From an uncultured Anaerococcus sp. (lineage in GTDB: Bacteria > Bacillota > Clostridia > Tissierellales > Peptoniphilaceae): a stretch of 64,000 nt of DNA. Location: the NCBI RefSeq assembly GCF_943912385.1, contig NZ_CALTTY010000008.1, positions 10,690 to 74,689 on the forward strand. Direction: 5' to 3'. Within the stretch, counting starts at the first letter, position 1. Every line of letters begins with the position of its first letter. This document shows, one piece after another, positions 18,225 through 27,818 of the stretch. The notes below the pieces were generated by a model, which did not search any database, was not told the DNA's origin, and saw only the letters and a list, made by a program, of their open reading frames with translations. Made by a program: the position numbers and the translations under genes.

Positions 18225-18849
18225 TGAAGCTATAGCAAGCAAGGCAAATTTAATAAAAGCTAAAGACGAGCTTAAGCTTCTTGAAATTGGTCTTGATATT
18301 CTTGATAAAAAAAGAAAGGCATTAATGAATGCTTACGACAGTAAGATTAAAGACAGGGATGATTTAAATATCAAGGTTAATGAAACTATGGAGAAAGTCA
18401 GCCATAGTTTTAATAAGGCACTAGCAAGTATAGGGGAGAGAAAGCTTGAAAATTTATCTGGTCTTATCCCTATTGATAATTCTATAAGGCTAAGAAAAAA
18501 TAAGTTTATGCAGACTGATATAGCAGAGATAGAATTTGAATCAAAAAAACTAGGCCTATCTTATTCTTTCTATCAAACTAACGCTCTTTTAGATAAGGCT
18601 TTGATAGATTTTAATAAACTTAGGTCTGATATTTTCAGACTAGCTGAATTAGATAGTGCCATAAATAATCTAGACATAGAGATAAGAAAAGCCAATAAAA
18701 AAGTAAATAGTTTAGAAAAAATTCAGATACCTAATAAAACCGAATTAATTAAAAATATTAGCCAAAGTCTTGAAGAAAAAGAAAGAGAAGAATTTTCTAA
18801 GACTAAGATAGTTAAAAGAAATAAAGAAAAAAGTCATCGTAATAAATAA
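18217..18849 (+). CDS. ntpD: V-type ATPase central stalk subunit D
   Basis: 210 aa from the ATG at 18217; a TTG one codon earlier is the alternative. The protein is two long antiparallel helices, with the family's N-terminal ...K-x-x-L-x-x-A...[13 protein letters not shown] and a C-terminal [23 protein letters not shown]. It is the rotor shaft inside the A3B3 head. A terminator hairpin surrounds the stop codon. Confidence 0.93.
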   Translation: MNNEAIASKANLIKAKDELKLLEIGLDILDKKRKALMNAYDSKIKDRDDLNIKVNETMEKVSHSFNKALASIGERKLENLSGLIPIDNSIRLRKNKFMQTDIAEIEFESKKLGLSYSFYQTNALLDKALIDFNKLRSDIFRLAELDSAINNLDIEIRKANKKVNSLEKIQIPNKTELIKNISQSLEEKEREEFSKTKIVKRNKEKSHRNK

Positions 18850-18867
18850 TACGATGGCTTTTCTTTT
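18829..18867. terminator. Bidirectional terminator between ntpD and rodA
   Basis: A 13-bp stem, AAAAGTCATCGTA with TACGATGGCTTTT (one G-T pair), and an 8-base loop that contains the ntpD stop codon. T-rich on the + side and A-rich on the other, so it can serve both converging genes. Confidence 0.85.
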
Positions 18868-18879
18868 ACCTATATAGAA

Positions 18880-20046
18880 TTATTTTCTTTTCGATGGCCT
18901 TACCATTCTTACCTCAAGGGGTGTTATAGTATCATAATCAACAATTCCTTCGTCATATTGGGTCTTTTGCATCGACGCAGAAAGAGCAAAACCTATACAT
19001 ACTAAAATCAATAGCTGAAAGGTCCCACCATTTGAGAAAAATGGAAGGGGGATACCAGTAACAGGCATGATACCAATAGTCATTCCAACGTTTTCAAATA
19101 CGTGGATAAAGATAAGACCAGCTATTCCAGTTACTAAAAGACATATAAAGGTATTATTTGATGTCTTTGCTATAGATACTAACCTTAGGATTAAAATTGT
19201 AAATAAGATAACCATGATTACAGCCCCGATAAAACCTAACTCCTCTGCAAGGACTGAAAATATAAAGTCTGTTTCTTTCTCCGGTATATAACCATATTGA
19301 GACTGGCTACCATTAAGGTATCCTCTACCATTTACCATCCCAGATCCTATGGCTATTAAGCCTTGTTGTTGCTGCCAGTTAGAGCCTGAGGCATCCCTTG
19401 TGGGGTTTAAAAAGTTTTCAATCCTATCTGCTCTAAAGCCGCTTAAGTTTGTTAAGAGAAATAAGCCAAGACTAATACCAATAACAGCTAAAATACCTAT
19501 CCACTTCCAAGAAATTCCAACAACAAATATCATGGCTGCGATAAAAAACACATAAACCATTGCAGTACCAAAGTCTGGCTGGAGAAGTGTAAGGCCAATA
19601 GGTAGGGCTACGAAAATAATAGTAGCTAATAAAATCCATACATTATTTATAGAATATTTATACTTATCTAAAAAAGCAGCGAGGCAAAATATTAAAACGA
19701 TTTTTGAAATCTCCGCTGGCTGAAAAGAAATAGATCCTATATAGACCCAGCTTTTTGCTCCCCACTCATCAAGTCCTCGACCTATAAATAGGGTAAGAAT
19801 TAAAACTGCAACCATTATTATATAGGCTACCCAGTAGGGCTTTTTGACTACATCTAAATCAAGTGTACATATAACCCCAATAAGTAGGAAACCTAAAATA
19901 GTAGCATAAATCTGTGATTTGATTGCCGGTAAACTTCCCCCATAAGCAGAATATAGAACAACAAGCCCGTATATGGACAAGGCTAGGGTGGAAATAAAGA
20001 GAAGGATATCAAAATCCTTAAAATTTTTCTTTTTTAAATTAAACAT
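18880..20046 (-). CDS. rodA: Rod-shape peptidoglycan polymerase RodA (FtsW/RodA/SpoVE family)
   Basis: 388 aa from the ATG at 20046, which has GGAG about eight bases upstream; an ATG at 20067 adds seven residues but has no such site. About ten membrane helices. Conserved blocks: NGRGYLNGSQSQYGYIPEKETDFIFSVLAEELGF, which favours RodA over FtsW, and GIPLPFFSNGGT near the end (usually SYGG). It is a SEDS glycosyltransferase acting with a class B PBP; no PBP gene is adjacent. Alone on the - strand. Confidence 0.88.
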   Translation of the reverse strand: MFNLKKKNFKDFDILLFISTLALSIYGLVVLYSAYGGSLPAIKSQIYATILGFLLIGVICTLDLDVVKKPYWVAYIIMVAVLILTLFIGRGLDEWGAKSWVYIGSISFQPAEISKIVLIFCLAAFLDKYKYSINNVWILLATIIFVALPIGLTLLQPDFGTAMVYVFFIAAMIFVVGISWKWIGILAVIGISLGLFLLTNLSGFRADRIENFLNPTRDASGSNWQQQQGLIAIGSGMVNGRGYLNGSQSQYGYIPEKETDFIFSVLAEELGFIGAVIMVILFTILILRLVSIAKTSNNTFICLLVTGIAGLIFIHVFENVGMTIGIMPVTGIPLPFFSNGGTFQLLILVCIGFALSASMQKTQYDEGIVDYDTITPLEVRMVRPSKRK

Positions 20047-20151
20047 TTTATCACTCCAATTCTCCATCCATTATATAACACAAAAGCATGAAATACAATT
20101 TTAGCAGGTGAAAATAAGACTAGTATAATAATTTAAAAGGTTGGTGATATT

Positions 20152-20793
20152 ATTTTAAATAAAAAACAAATAGGAATAGTCCTTGAAATATTAGATGAGA
20201 TGTACCCTGACGTGAATTACTCTATGCTTGATTTTACAACCCCCTTTGAGCTTTTAGTTGCTACAATCCTATCAGCTCAGGCAACTGATGTAAGCGTCAA
20301 TAAGGTAACAAAAGAAATGTTTAAAATTGCAAATACTCCAGAAGATTTTGCAAACATGGATATAGAGGAACTTGAAAATCATATCAGAACTATTGGTATA
20401 TATAGAAATAAGGCTAAAAATATAAAGGCAACAAGTAAAATTTTAATAGAAGACTATGATTCTGTTGTTCCAAAAGATAAAAAGGAACTCCAAAAACTAC
20501 CTGGAGTCGGTAGGAAGACTGCCAATGTCGTTGTATCAAACGCATTTGGTATACCAGCTATAGCTGTTGACACTCACGTATTTAGGGTTGCTAATCGTAT
20601 AGGTCTTGCCGAAGCTAAAAACGTAAATAAAACTGAAGACCAGCTTGAGAAAAATATCGATCAATCCAGGTGGACAAAGACCCACCACCAGATAATTACT
20701 CATGGTAGGGCCTTATGTAAGGCGAGAAATCCCATATGTGAAGAGTGTAAACTAAAAGACCTATGTCTTTATTACAGGAGTTACAATGATTAA
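20152..20793 (+). CDS. nth: Endonuclease III, probable ATT start
   Basis: DNA glycosylase/AP lyase for oxidised pyrimidines. The helix-hairpin-helix LPGVGRKTA carries the catalytic Lys, AVDTHVFRV the catalytic Asp, and C-x6-C-x2-C-x5-C near the end holds the [4Fe-4S] cluster. The first ATG (20200) has no ribosome binding site and cuts off the first helix. The frame continues upstream as ILNKKQIGIVLEILDEMYP, which lines up with Bacillus MLNKSQI if the ATT at 20152 is the start, with GGTGAT just before it. From the ATG it would be 197 aa. The start choice is inference. Confidence 0.9.
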   Translation: MLNKKQIGIVLEILDEMYPDVNYSMLDFTTPFELLVATILSAQATDVSVNKVTKEMFKIANTPEDFANMDIEELENHIRTIGIYRNKAKNIKATSKILIEDYDSVVPKDKKELQKLPGVGRKTANVVVSNAFGIPAIAVDTHVFRVANRIGLAEAKNVNKTEDQLEKNIDQSRWTKTHHQIITHGRALCKARNPICEECKLKDLCLYYRSYND

Positions 20794-21628
20794 ACTATTT
20801 GCTTTTGATATTGATGGAACTATCCTTGATAGTAAGTCGAGGCTAACTGAATCTAGTAAAATAGCCCTATCTAAACTTGATGATGCCGGAATTAAGGTCG
20901 TACTTGCAAGTGGTAGGGTTTTCTCTTCTGTAAGACATAATCAAAGTATTGCTGGTATAAGTGGCCCAATAGTTGCGACAAACGGCAGCGTGATAAGTTT
21001 AGACGGTGAAAATATATATAAGACATATCCTCTAACAGAATCTAATCTTAGAGATTTATATAATTTCTCTGTAGAATATAAGCTAGATTTTCATTTTTAT
21101 GATGAGAAAAATTATTATACAAATAGGCTAAATCTAGATAAAATAAACCATTTGAAAATTAATAATGACTACGGGATGAATTACCAGGCAAATTTAATAT
21201 ACAGTAATGATCCAGTAAATTATCTACTTGATCAAGGTAAAAAGGCCTTTAAATTTCAGATATCAGGTTTTGATAAAAAAGAATTTTCCAAGGAGGCTAT
21301 GGTAGATATTCTAGAAAAAGAATTTGGAGAAAACTTATATATTACCTCATCAAGCCAATCACAAATTGAGATTGGTAATAGAAATGCAACAAAACGGTCA
21401 TCAATAGAAGAGATTTGTAAAATGTTGGGTATATATAATAATGAAGTTGCAGCTATAGGAGATGCCTACAATGATATACCTATGGTTAGAGGGGCTGAAA
21501 TAGGCTTTGCCATGGGTAATGCTATAGATGACTTAAAGAAAGCTTCGGATAAGCTTGTAGCAGATAATGACTCCGGTGGCATCCTCGAAGCTGTAAACTA
21601 TATCTTAGAGGCAAATAAAAATGTTTAA
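20786..21628 (+). CDS. Cof-type HAD-superfamily phosphatase
   Basis: 280 aa. Motif I FDIDGTILD is at the N-terminus with the nucleophilic Asp, motif II in VVLASGR, and motif IV in AIGDAYNDIPMV, followed by GFAMGNAIDDLKKASD. A large C2-type cap lies between motifs II and III, as in Cof/YkrA sugar-phosphate or nucleotide phosphatases. The substrate is unknown. AGGAG precedes the ATG. It overlaps nth and trmL by 8 bases each, so the three are one operon. Confidence 0.9.
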   Translation: MIKLFAFDIDGTILDSKSRLTESSKIALSKLDDAGIKVVLASGRVFSSVRHNQSIAGISGPIVATNGSVISLDGENIYKTYPLTESNLRDLYNFSVEYKLDFHFYDEKNYYTNRLNLDKINHLKINNDYGMNYQANLIYSNDPVNYLLDQGKKAFKFQISGFDKKEFSKEAMVDILEKEFGENLYITSSSQSQIEIGNRNATKRSSIEEICKMLGIYNNEVAAIGDAYNDIPMVRGAEIGFAMGNAIDDLKKASDKLVADNDSGGILEAVNYILEANKNV

Positions 21629-22079
21629 TATAGTTTTACTAATGCCTGAGCACCCAGGTAATGTTGGAAATATCGCAAGGACATGTGTTTTAACGGAATC
21701 AAGACTACATCTAGTTAGGCCCTTTAAATTTAACCTATCTGATAAGTATTTGAAAAAAGCAGGTATAGATTATTGGGATAAAGTAGACTTAGTTATCCAC
21801 GATAGCCTTGATGAATTTTTAGACCACCTAGAAGGAAAAAATTTTTACCTAGTTGAAACACCTTCTGAAAAGAAATACACAGAAATTAGTTTTAAAAACG
21901 AAGATTATTTAATCTTTGGAAGGGAAAAAGAAGGAATAGAGAAGAAACTTTTAGATGATTTTAAGGAAAAAGTTATAACAATTCCTATGACACCTAAGAT
22001 AAATAGGTCTTTAAACCTTGCAAATTCAGTTTCCATAGTTTTATATGAAGCCTTAAGGCAAATTGATTTTAAATTTTAA
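21621..22079 (+). CDS. trmL: tRNA (cytidine(34)-2'-O)-methyltransferase
   Basis: 152 aa SPOUT methyltransferase acting on the wobble base of tRNA-Leu isoacceptors. It starts MFNIVLLMPEHPGNVGNIARTC, the classic TrmL N-terminus. YLIFGREKEGI and IPMTPKINRSLNLANSVSIVLYEALRQ form the knotted SAM-binding end. Length matches the family. It lies between the HAD gene and trxB. Confidence 0.94.
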   Translation: MFNIVLLMPEHPGNVGNIARTCVLTESRLHLVRPFKFNLSDKYLKKAGIDYWDKVDLVIHDSLDEFLDHLEGKNFYLVETPSEKKYTEISFKNEDYLIFGREKEGIEKKLLDDFKEKVITIPMTPKINRSLNLANSVSIVLYEALRQIDFKF

Positions 22080-22094
22080 TAAAAAAGGAGATAC

Positions 22095-23021
22095 ATGTAC
22101 GACGTTATTATTATAGGCGGGGGGCCAGCAGGCTTGGCCGCTGGTCTTTACGCTGGTAGAAGTAGGTTAAAAACACTAATAATTGAAAAAGAAGTATCAG
22201 GTGGGCAAATATCTGGAACAGCCTATGTAGAAAATTACCCAGGATCTATTGAAGACCCTACAGGTATGGCCCTTTCAGAAAGAATGGAAGAACAGGCAAA
22301 AAAATATTGTGATATAGTTTTTGAAACTGTAGAAGATGTAAATATTGAAGGCGAGGTAAAAACAGTAAGGACTGATTCAAATGAATATGAATCAAAAGTT
22401 GTTATTATCTCAACTGGTGCAAGCCCTAGGAAATTAGATGTACCTGGAGAAAAAGAATTTGCTAATAGGGGAGTATCCTATTGTGCAACATGTGATGGTC
22501 CATTCTATCAAGACCTTGATATTTATGTTGTAGGTGGAGGAGATAGTGCCCTAGAAGAAGCTAATTACCTTACCCGCTATGGAAAATCAGTTACCATCGT
22601 CCATAGAAGAGATGAATTTAGAGCTAGTGGGGTAGTTGTAGAAAACGTAAAAAATAACCCGAAGATTAAGTTTGAATATGACAGTGTAGTAAAAGAAATA
22701 AGGGGTGATAAGGAGGTAGATGAACTTGTCCTTGTAAACGTTAAAACAAATGAGAAAAAAATTATAAAAAATGAGGATGGATCACCTATAGGAGTATTTA
22801 TATTCATTGGAAATATTGCACAAACTGATATATTTAAAGACAAGTTAGAGATGGAAAATGGATATATATTAACTGATGAAGATATGAAGACAAGTATCGA
22901 AGGGGTATTTGCAGTAGGTGATACCAGAAAAAAATCTATCAGACAAGCCGTTACTGCAGCAAGCGATGGCTGTATAGCAGCTGTTATGGCAAACAGGTTT
23001 TTAGAAAGTAAAAGCTGGTAG
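22095..23021 (+). CDS. trxB: Thioredoxin-disulfide reductase
   Basis: 308 aa. FAD fold IIGGGPAGLAAGLYAGR at the N-terminus, redox-active CATC at residues 130-133, a second NAD(P)H fold [12 protein letters not shown], and a C-terminal GVFAVGDTRKKSIRQAVTAASDG. All parts of a low-molecular-weight thioredoxin reductase are present. AAAGGAG lies upstream. No thioredoxin gene is adjacent. The glycolytic promoter begins seven bases after its stop. Confidence 0.95.
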   Translation: MYDVIIIGGGPAGLAAGLYAGRSRLKTLIIEKEVSGGQISGTAYVENYPGSIEDPTGMALSERMEEQAKKYCDIVFETVEDVNIEGEVKTVRTDSNEYESKVVIISTGASPRKLDVPGEKEFANRGVSYCATCDGPFYQDLDIYVVGGGDSALEEANYLTRYGKSVTIVHRRDEFRASGVVVENVKNNPKIKFEYDSVVKEIRGDKEVDELVLVNVKTNEKKIIKNEDGSPIGVFIFIGNIAQTDIFKDKLEMENGYILTDEDMKTSIEGVFAVGDTRKKSIRQAVTAASDGCIAAVMANRFLESKSW

Positions 23022-23027
23022 ATCTAA

Positions 23028-23055
23028 TTGACAAAGTAATAACAAACAGTATATT
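23028..23055 (+). promoter_or_regulatory. Promoter of the glycolytic operon
   Basis: Consensus TTGACA (23028-23033), 16-base spacer, TATATT (23050-23055). The AGGAGG site for gap follows about 25 bases later. No operator or CggR gene is visible. Confidence 0.75.
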
Positions 23056-23092
23056 AATCGATGTAGAAAGAATTTTTTAGGAGGCAATAATA

Positions 23093-24100
23093 ATGACAAC
23101 AAGAGTAGCAATTAATGGATTTGGTAGAATAGGACGTCTTACACTAAGAAGAATCGCTGAAGTAGATGATAATATTGAAGTAGTAGCTATAAATGACCTT
23201 ATTGATAAAGATGGTCTTTTATACGCTTTCAAATATGATACTGCTCAAGGAAGATTTAATGGTGATGCTGAATTAACAGATGAAGGATTTAAAATCAACG
23301 GTAAGGACATCAAGGTCTTTGCTGAAAAAAATCCAGAAGATCTTCCATGGAAAGATTTAGATGTAGACATCGTTCTAGAATGTACAGGATTCTTCACTGA
23401 AAAAGAAAAAGCTGAAGCTCATATAAAAGCAGGAGCTAAAAAAGTCCTTATTTCAGCACCAGGTAAGGGCGATATGAAAACTATAGTGTTTGGTGTTAAC
23501 CATGATATCCTTGATGGTTCAGAAACAGTTGTTTCAGCAGCAAGCTGTACAACAAACTGCCTTGCACCAATGGTAAATGTATTATTAAAAGAATTTGGCT
23601 TTGTTTCAGGACAAATGTCAACAATTCACGCATATACAGCAACTCAAGCTATCCAAGATACACCTGCAACAAAAAAAGACCTTAGAGGTGGAAGAGCAGC
23701 AGCTCAAAACACCATTCCAGCATCAACAGGTGCAGCTAAGGCTGTAGGTAAGGTACTTCCAGAAGTTGATGGTATTCTTGATGGATCAGCTCTAAGAGTT
23801 CCAACAATCACAGGCTCTGTTACAGAACTTTACTCAGTTCTTGAAAAGAAAGTAACTGTTGAAGAAGTTAACGCAGCCATGAAAAAATATTCAAACGATG
23901 CATTTGCATACGAAACAGATGATATAGTATCAAGTGACATTATTGGTTACCCAGCAGGTTCAGTATTCGATTCACAACTAACTAAGATTGTAGAAAACGA
24001 AAACGGTACACAACTAGTTAAAACTGTTGCTTGGTATGACAACGAAATGGGATACGTTTCTAACCTAGTTAGAACACTTGATTATCTAGCAAATCTTTAA
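23093..24100 (+). CDS. gap: Glyceraldehyde-3-phosphate dehydrogenase
   Basis: 335 aa. NAD-binding start [14 protein letters not shown]. Catalytic Cys152 in [12 protein letters not shown], and [24 protein letters not shown] and WYDNEMGY are conserved. It oxidises GAP to 1,3-bisphosphoglycerate with NAD. The pre-Pro/Asp residues after NDL (NDLIDKDG) suit NAD use. It is first in the operon, behind a strong promoter and AGGAGG. Confidence 0.97.
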   Translation: MTTRVAINGFGRIGRLTLRRIAEVDDNIEVVAINDLIDKDGLLYAFKYDTAQGRFNGDAELTDEGFKINGKDIKVFAEKNPEDLPWKDLDVDIVLECTGFFTEKEKAEAHIKAGAKKVLISAPGKGDMKTIVFGVNHDILDGSETVVSAASCTTNCLAPMVNVLLKEFGFVSGQMSTIHAYTATQAIQDTPATKKDLRGGRAAAQNTIPASTGAAKAVGKVLPEVDGILDGSALRVPTITGSVTELYSVLEKKVTVEEVNAAMKKYSNDAFAYETDDIVSSDIIGYPAGSVFDSQLTKIVENENGTQLVKTVAWYDNEMGYVSNLVRTLDYLANL

Positions 24101-24114
24101 GAGTATATAACAGT

Positions 24115-24137
24115 CGAGATAAATTCTCGCCTTTTTT
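24115..24137 (+). terminator. Weak hairpin with T run between gap and pgk
   Basis: A 5-bp stem CGAGA/TCTCG with 5-base loop, then CC and six T. It could lower transcription past gap so that gap is made in excess over pgk-tpiA-eno. The stem is short, so the effect is uncertain. Confidence 0.45.
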
Positions 24138-24149
24138 ACGAGGTGAATG

Positions 24150-25346
24150 ATGAATAAAAAAACAGTAAAAGATTTAGATGTTAAAGGGAAAAAAGTCCTA
24201 GTAAGAGTAGACTTTAACGTTCCTCTTTCTAAAGAAAACAAAGGCGAAATTGCTGATGATTCAAGGATTAAGGCTGCCATGCCTACAATTGACTACCTAA
24301 AAGAAAACGGAGCTAAGGTTATCCTAATGAGCCACTTAGGTAGACCAAAAGGAGAGGCGAATCCAGAATTTTCTCTAAAACCAGTAGCTGAATATCTAGA
24401 AAACGAATATAAAGATAACTTTTCGTTTCTAGCATCTGATGAGGTTGTTGACAAAAAAGTAAAAGAAGAGATAGACAAACTAGAAGACGGTCAAATTGCC
24501 TTACTTGAAAATACAAGGTATAGGAAAGAAGAGACAAAAAATGGAGAAGGTTTTGCAAAGGAGTTAGCTTCACTTGCAGAGTTATATGTAAATGATGCCT
24601 TTGGTACAAGCCACAGGTCTCATGCTTCAAATGTTGGAGTCGCTAGCATTCTTCCATCAGCAGTAGGTTTTTTAATTGAAAAAGAAATTGAAGTAATGGG
24701 TAAGGCTTTAGAAACACCAGACCATCCATTTGTTTCAATCTTAGGCGGTGCTAAGGTATCAGATAAGATTGGTGTAATAGAAAATTTAATTACAAAAGTA
24801 GATACCATCCTAATAGGTGGTGGTATGGCTTATACCTTCCTTAAAGCACAAGGTAAAGAAATTGGTAAATCCCTACTTGAAGAAGATAAGATGGACCTAT
24901 CACTTGAACTTGTTGAAAAAGCTAAGGCAAATGGAGTAGAAATCCTACTACCAGTAGACGTTGTTATTGCAGATAAAATTGAAGCAGGTGTTGAAACCGA
25001 GATTGTTGATATAGACAACATTCCAGCTGACAAGGAAGCCTTAGATATAGGACCAAAAACAGCAAAACTATTTGCTGATAAAATAAAAGCTGCTAAGACA
25101 GTTGTATGGAATGGACCGATGGGTGTCTTTGAAATAAAAGAATTCTCAAATGGTACAAATGAAGTAGCAAATGCCCTAGCAGAATCAGAAGCCGTAACAA
25201 TTGTTGGTGGTGGAGATAGTGCTCTTGCAATTGAAATGGCTGATCTTAAGAATAAGATAACCCACGTTTCAACAGGTGGGGGAGCAAGCCTTGAATTCTT
25301 AGAAGGTAAGGACCTTCCTGGAATAAGCGCGATTGAAGACAAGTAA
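24150..25346 (+). CDS. pgk: Phosphoglycerate kinase
   Basis: 398 aa. The ATG at 24150 is preferred over the adjacent one at 24147 because GAGGTG ends only one base before the latter. RVDFNVPL and SHLGRPKG form the 3-phosphoglycerate site. [13 protein letters not shown] and [12 protein letters not shown] are conserved. The nucleotide site is in [11 protein letters not shown] and the [12 protein letters not shown] end. ATP is formed from 1,3-bisphosphoglycerate. Confidence 0.97.
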   Translation: MNKKTVKDLDVKGKKVLVRVDFNVPLSKENKGEIADDSRIKAAMPTIDYLKENGAKVILMSHLGRPKGEANPEFSLKPVAEYLENEYKDNFSFLASDEVVDKKVKEEIDKLEDGQIALLENTRYRKEETKNGEGFAKELASLAELYVNDAFGTSHRSHASNVGVASILPSAVGFLIEKEIEVMGKALETPDHPFVSILGGAKVSDKIGVIENLITKVDTILIGGGMAYTFLKAQGKEIGKSLLEEDKMDLSLELVEKAKANGVEILLPVDVVIADKIEAGVETEIVDIDNIPADKEALDIGPKTAKLFADKIKAAKTVVWNGPMGVFEIKEFSNGTNEVANALAESEAVTIVGGGDSALAIEMADLKNKITHVSTGGGASLEFLEGKDLPGISAIEDK

Positions 25347-25355
25347 GGAGTAGAT

Positions 25356-26108
25356 ATGCGTAAACCAGTAATAGTTGGAAATTGGAAGATGAATAAGACA
25401 CCTAGCGAAGCTAGAGCTCTTCTTGAAGAAGTAAAGGCACTTGACTTAGACAAAAGTGTAGAAGCAGGTTTCTGTGTTCCGGCAATTGACCTACTTGTAG
25501 CTAAGAAAGTTCTTGATGGAACTGATATTAACTATGGTGCAGAAAACATGTACTTTGAAGAAAGCGGTGCTTTCACAGGCGAAATCTCTCCACTAATGCT
25601 AAAAAATGTTAAGGCAAAATATGTTATTTTAGGCCACTCAGAGCGAAGGGAGATCTTTAAAGAGTGTGACACACTTATAAATAAAAAGGTAAAATCTGCC
25701 CTTGACCATGACTTAATCCCTATTCTTTGTGTTGGTGAAAGCCTTGAGGAAAGAGAAAATAACGAACAAGAAGCTAAGGTCAAAGATCAATTAATAAAGG
25801 GTCTTGAAGGTGTAAAAGAAGAAGATATAGAAAAAGTAATTATTGCTTATGAGCCTATCTGGGCAATAGGAACTGGAAAAACTGCTTCAGCAGAAGATGC
25901 TGATGACATGTGTGCCTTTATAAGAAACTTCATTAAAGAAACTTATAGTGAAGATGCAAGTGAAAAAATTAGAATCCAATATGGTGGATCTATGAAACCA
26001 GCTAATGTTAAGGAACTTCTTGCTAAAGAAAATATTGACGGAGGCCTGATAGGTGGGGCAAGTCTTAAGGCAAGTGATTTCGAACAATTAGTAAACTTTA
26101 AAAAGTAA
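25356..26108 (+). CDS. tpiA: Triosephosphate isomerase
   Basis: 250 aa TIM barrel. NWKMNK carries the active-site Asn and Lys, LGHSERR the electrophilic His, and AYEPIWAIGTGKTA the catalytic Glu and flexible loop. The phosphate-binding IQYGGSMKP and GGLIGGASL segments end the protein. AAGGAG precedes the start, and it is followed closely by eno. Confidence 0.97.
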   Translation: MRKPVIVGNWKMNKTPSEARALLEEVKALDLDKSVEAGFCVPAIDLLVAKKVLDGTDINYGAENMYFEESGAFTGEISPLMLKNVKAKYVILGHSERREIFKECDTLINKKVKSALDHDLIPILCVGESLEERENNEQEAKVKDQLIKGLEGVKEEDIEKVIIAYEPIWAIGTGKTASAEDADDMCAFIRNFIKETYSEDASEKIRIQYGGSMKPANVKELLAKENIDGGLIGGASLKASDFEQLVNFKK

Positions 26109-26120
26109 GAGGAGATTTAA

Positions 26121-27413
<1,293 letters not shown>

Positions 27414-27436
27414 TAAATTTAATAGTTAAAAAATAT

Positions 27437-27474
27437 AAAGGCTTGCTTTCTTGTAGGAGCAAGTCTTTATTTTA
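27437..27474 (+). terminator. Terminator after eno
   Basis: An 11-bp stem, AAAGGCTTGCT with AGCAAGTCTTT (one G-T pair), 10-base loop, then an AT-rich T tract. Confidence 0.85.
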
Positions 27475-27481
27475 TTAATTA

Positions 27482-27510
27482 TTGAAATACTAAGCTATTT
27501 GTGGTATTAT
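27482..27510 (+). promoter_or_regulatory. Promoter of secG
   Basis: TTGAAA (27482-27487), 17-base spacer, TATTAT (27505-27510) with a TGG extended -10. The CGGAGGTG site follows. Confidence 0.75.
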
Positions 27511-27536
27511 AAAACAGTATGAACGGAGGTGTCTAT

Positions 27537-27764
27537 ATGTCAAATTTTCTTGCAGTTATCATGATGATAGCATCAGTGATTGTAATAGTTTCAGTAACAC
27601 TACAAGATCCTAAAACTGACGGACTGGGAGCATTGTCTGGTACTAAGACTAATGTTTTTGGTAAAAGTGCACATAAATCAAAAAATGAAATGCTAGATAA
27701 GGTTGTTATTTTTGGAGGAGTACTTTTATTTTTAGGAAGTATAATATTTATAGCAATTAACTAG
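27537..27764 (+). CDS. secG: Preprotein translocase subunit SecG
   Basis: 75 aa from the ATG at 27537, with GGAGGTG six to seven bases upstream. The ATG at 27519 lies ahead of that site and is not used. Two membrane helices (about 3-20 and 52-73) are joined by the SecG loop QDPKTDGLGALSG. It assists SecYEG protein export. secG-rnr-smpB is a common Firmicute order. Confidence 0.92.
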   Translation: MSNFLAVIMMIASVIVIVSVTLQDPKTDGLGALSGTKTNVFGKSAHKSKNEMLDKVVIFGGVLLFLGSIIFIAIN

Positions 27765-27766
27765 GA

Positions 27767-27795
27767 GGGGGTCAAGGATTTTGACTCCTTTTTTT
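27767..27795 (+). terminator. Terminator after secG
   Basis: A stem of about 8 bp (GGGGTCAA with TTGACTCC, one G-T) and a short loop, followed by seven T. rnr has its own AAGGAG downstream, so some read-through is likely. Confidence 0.75.
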
Positions 27796-27818
27796 ATTAA
27801 CCATCCTAAGGAGTAAAT

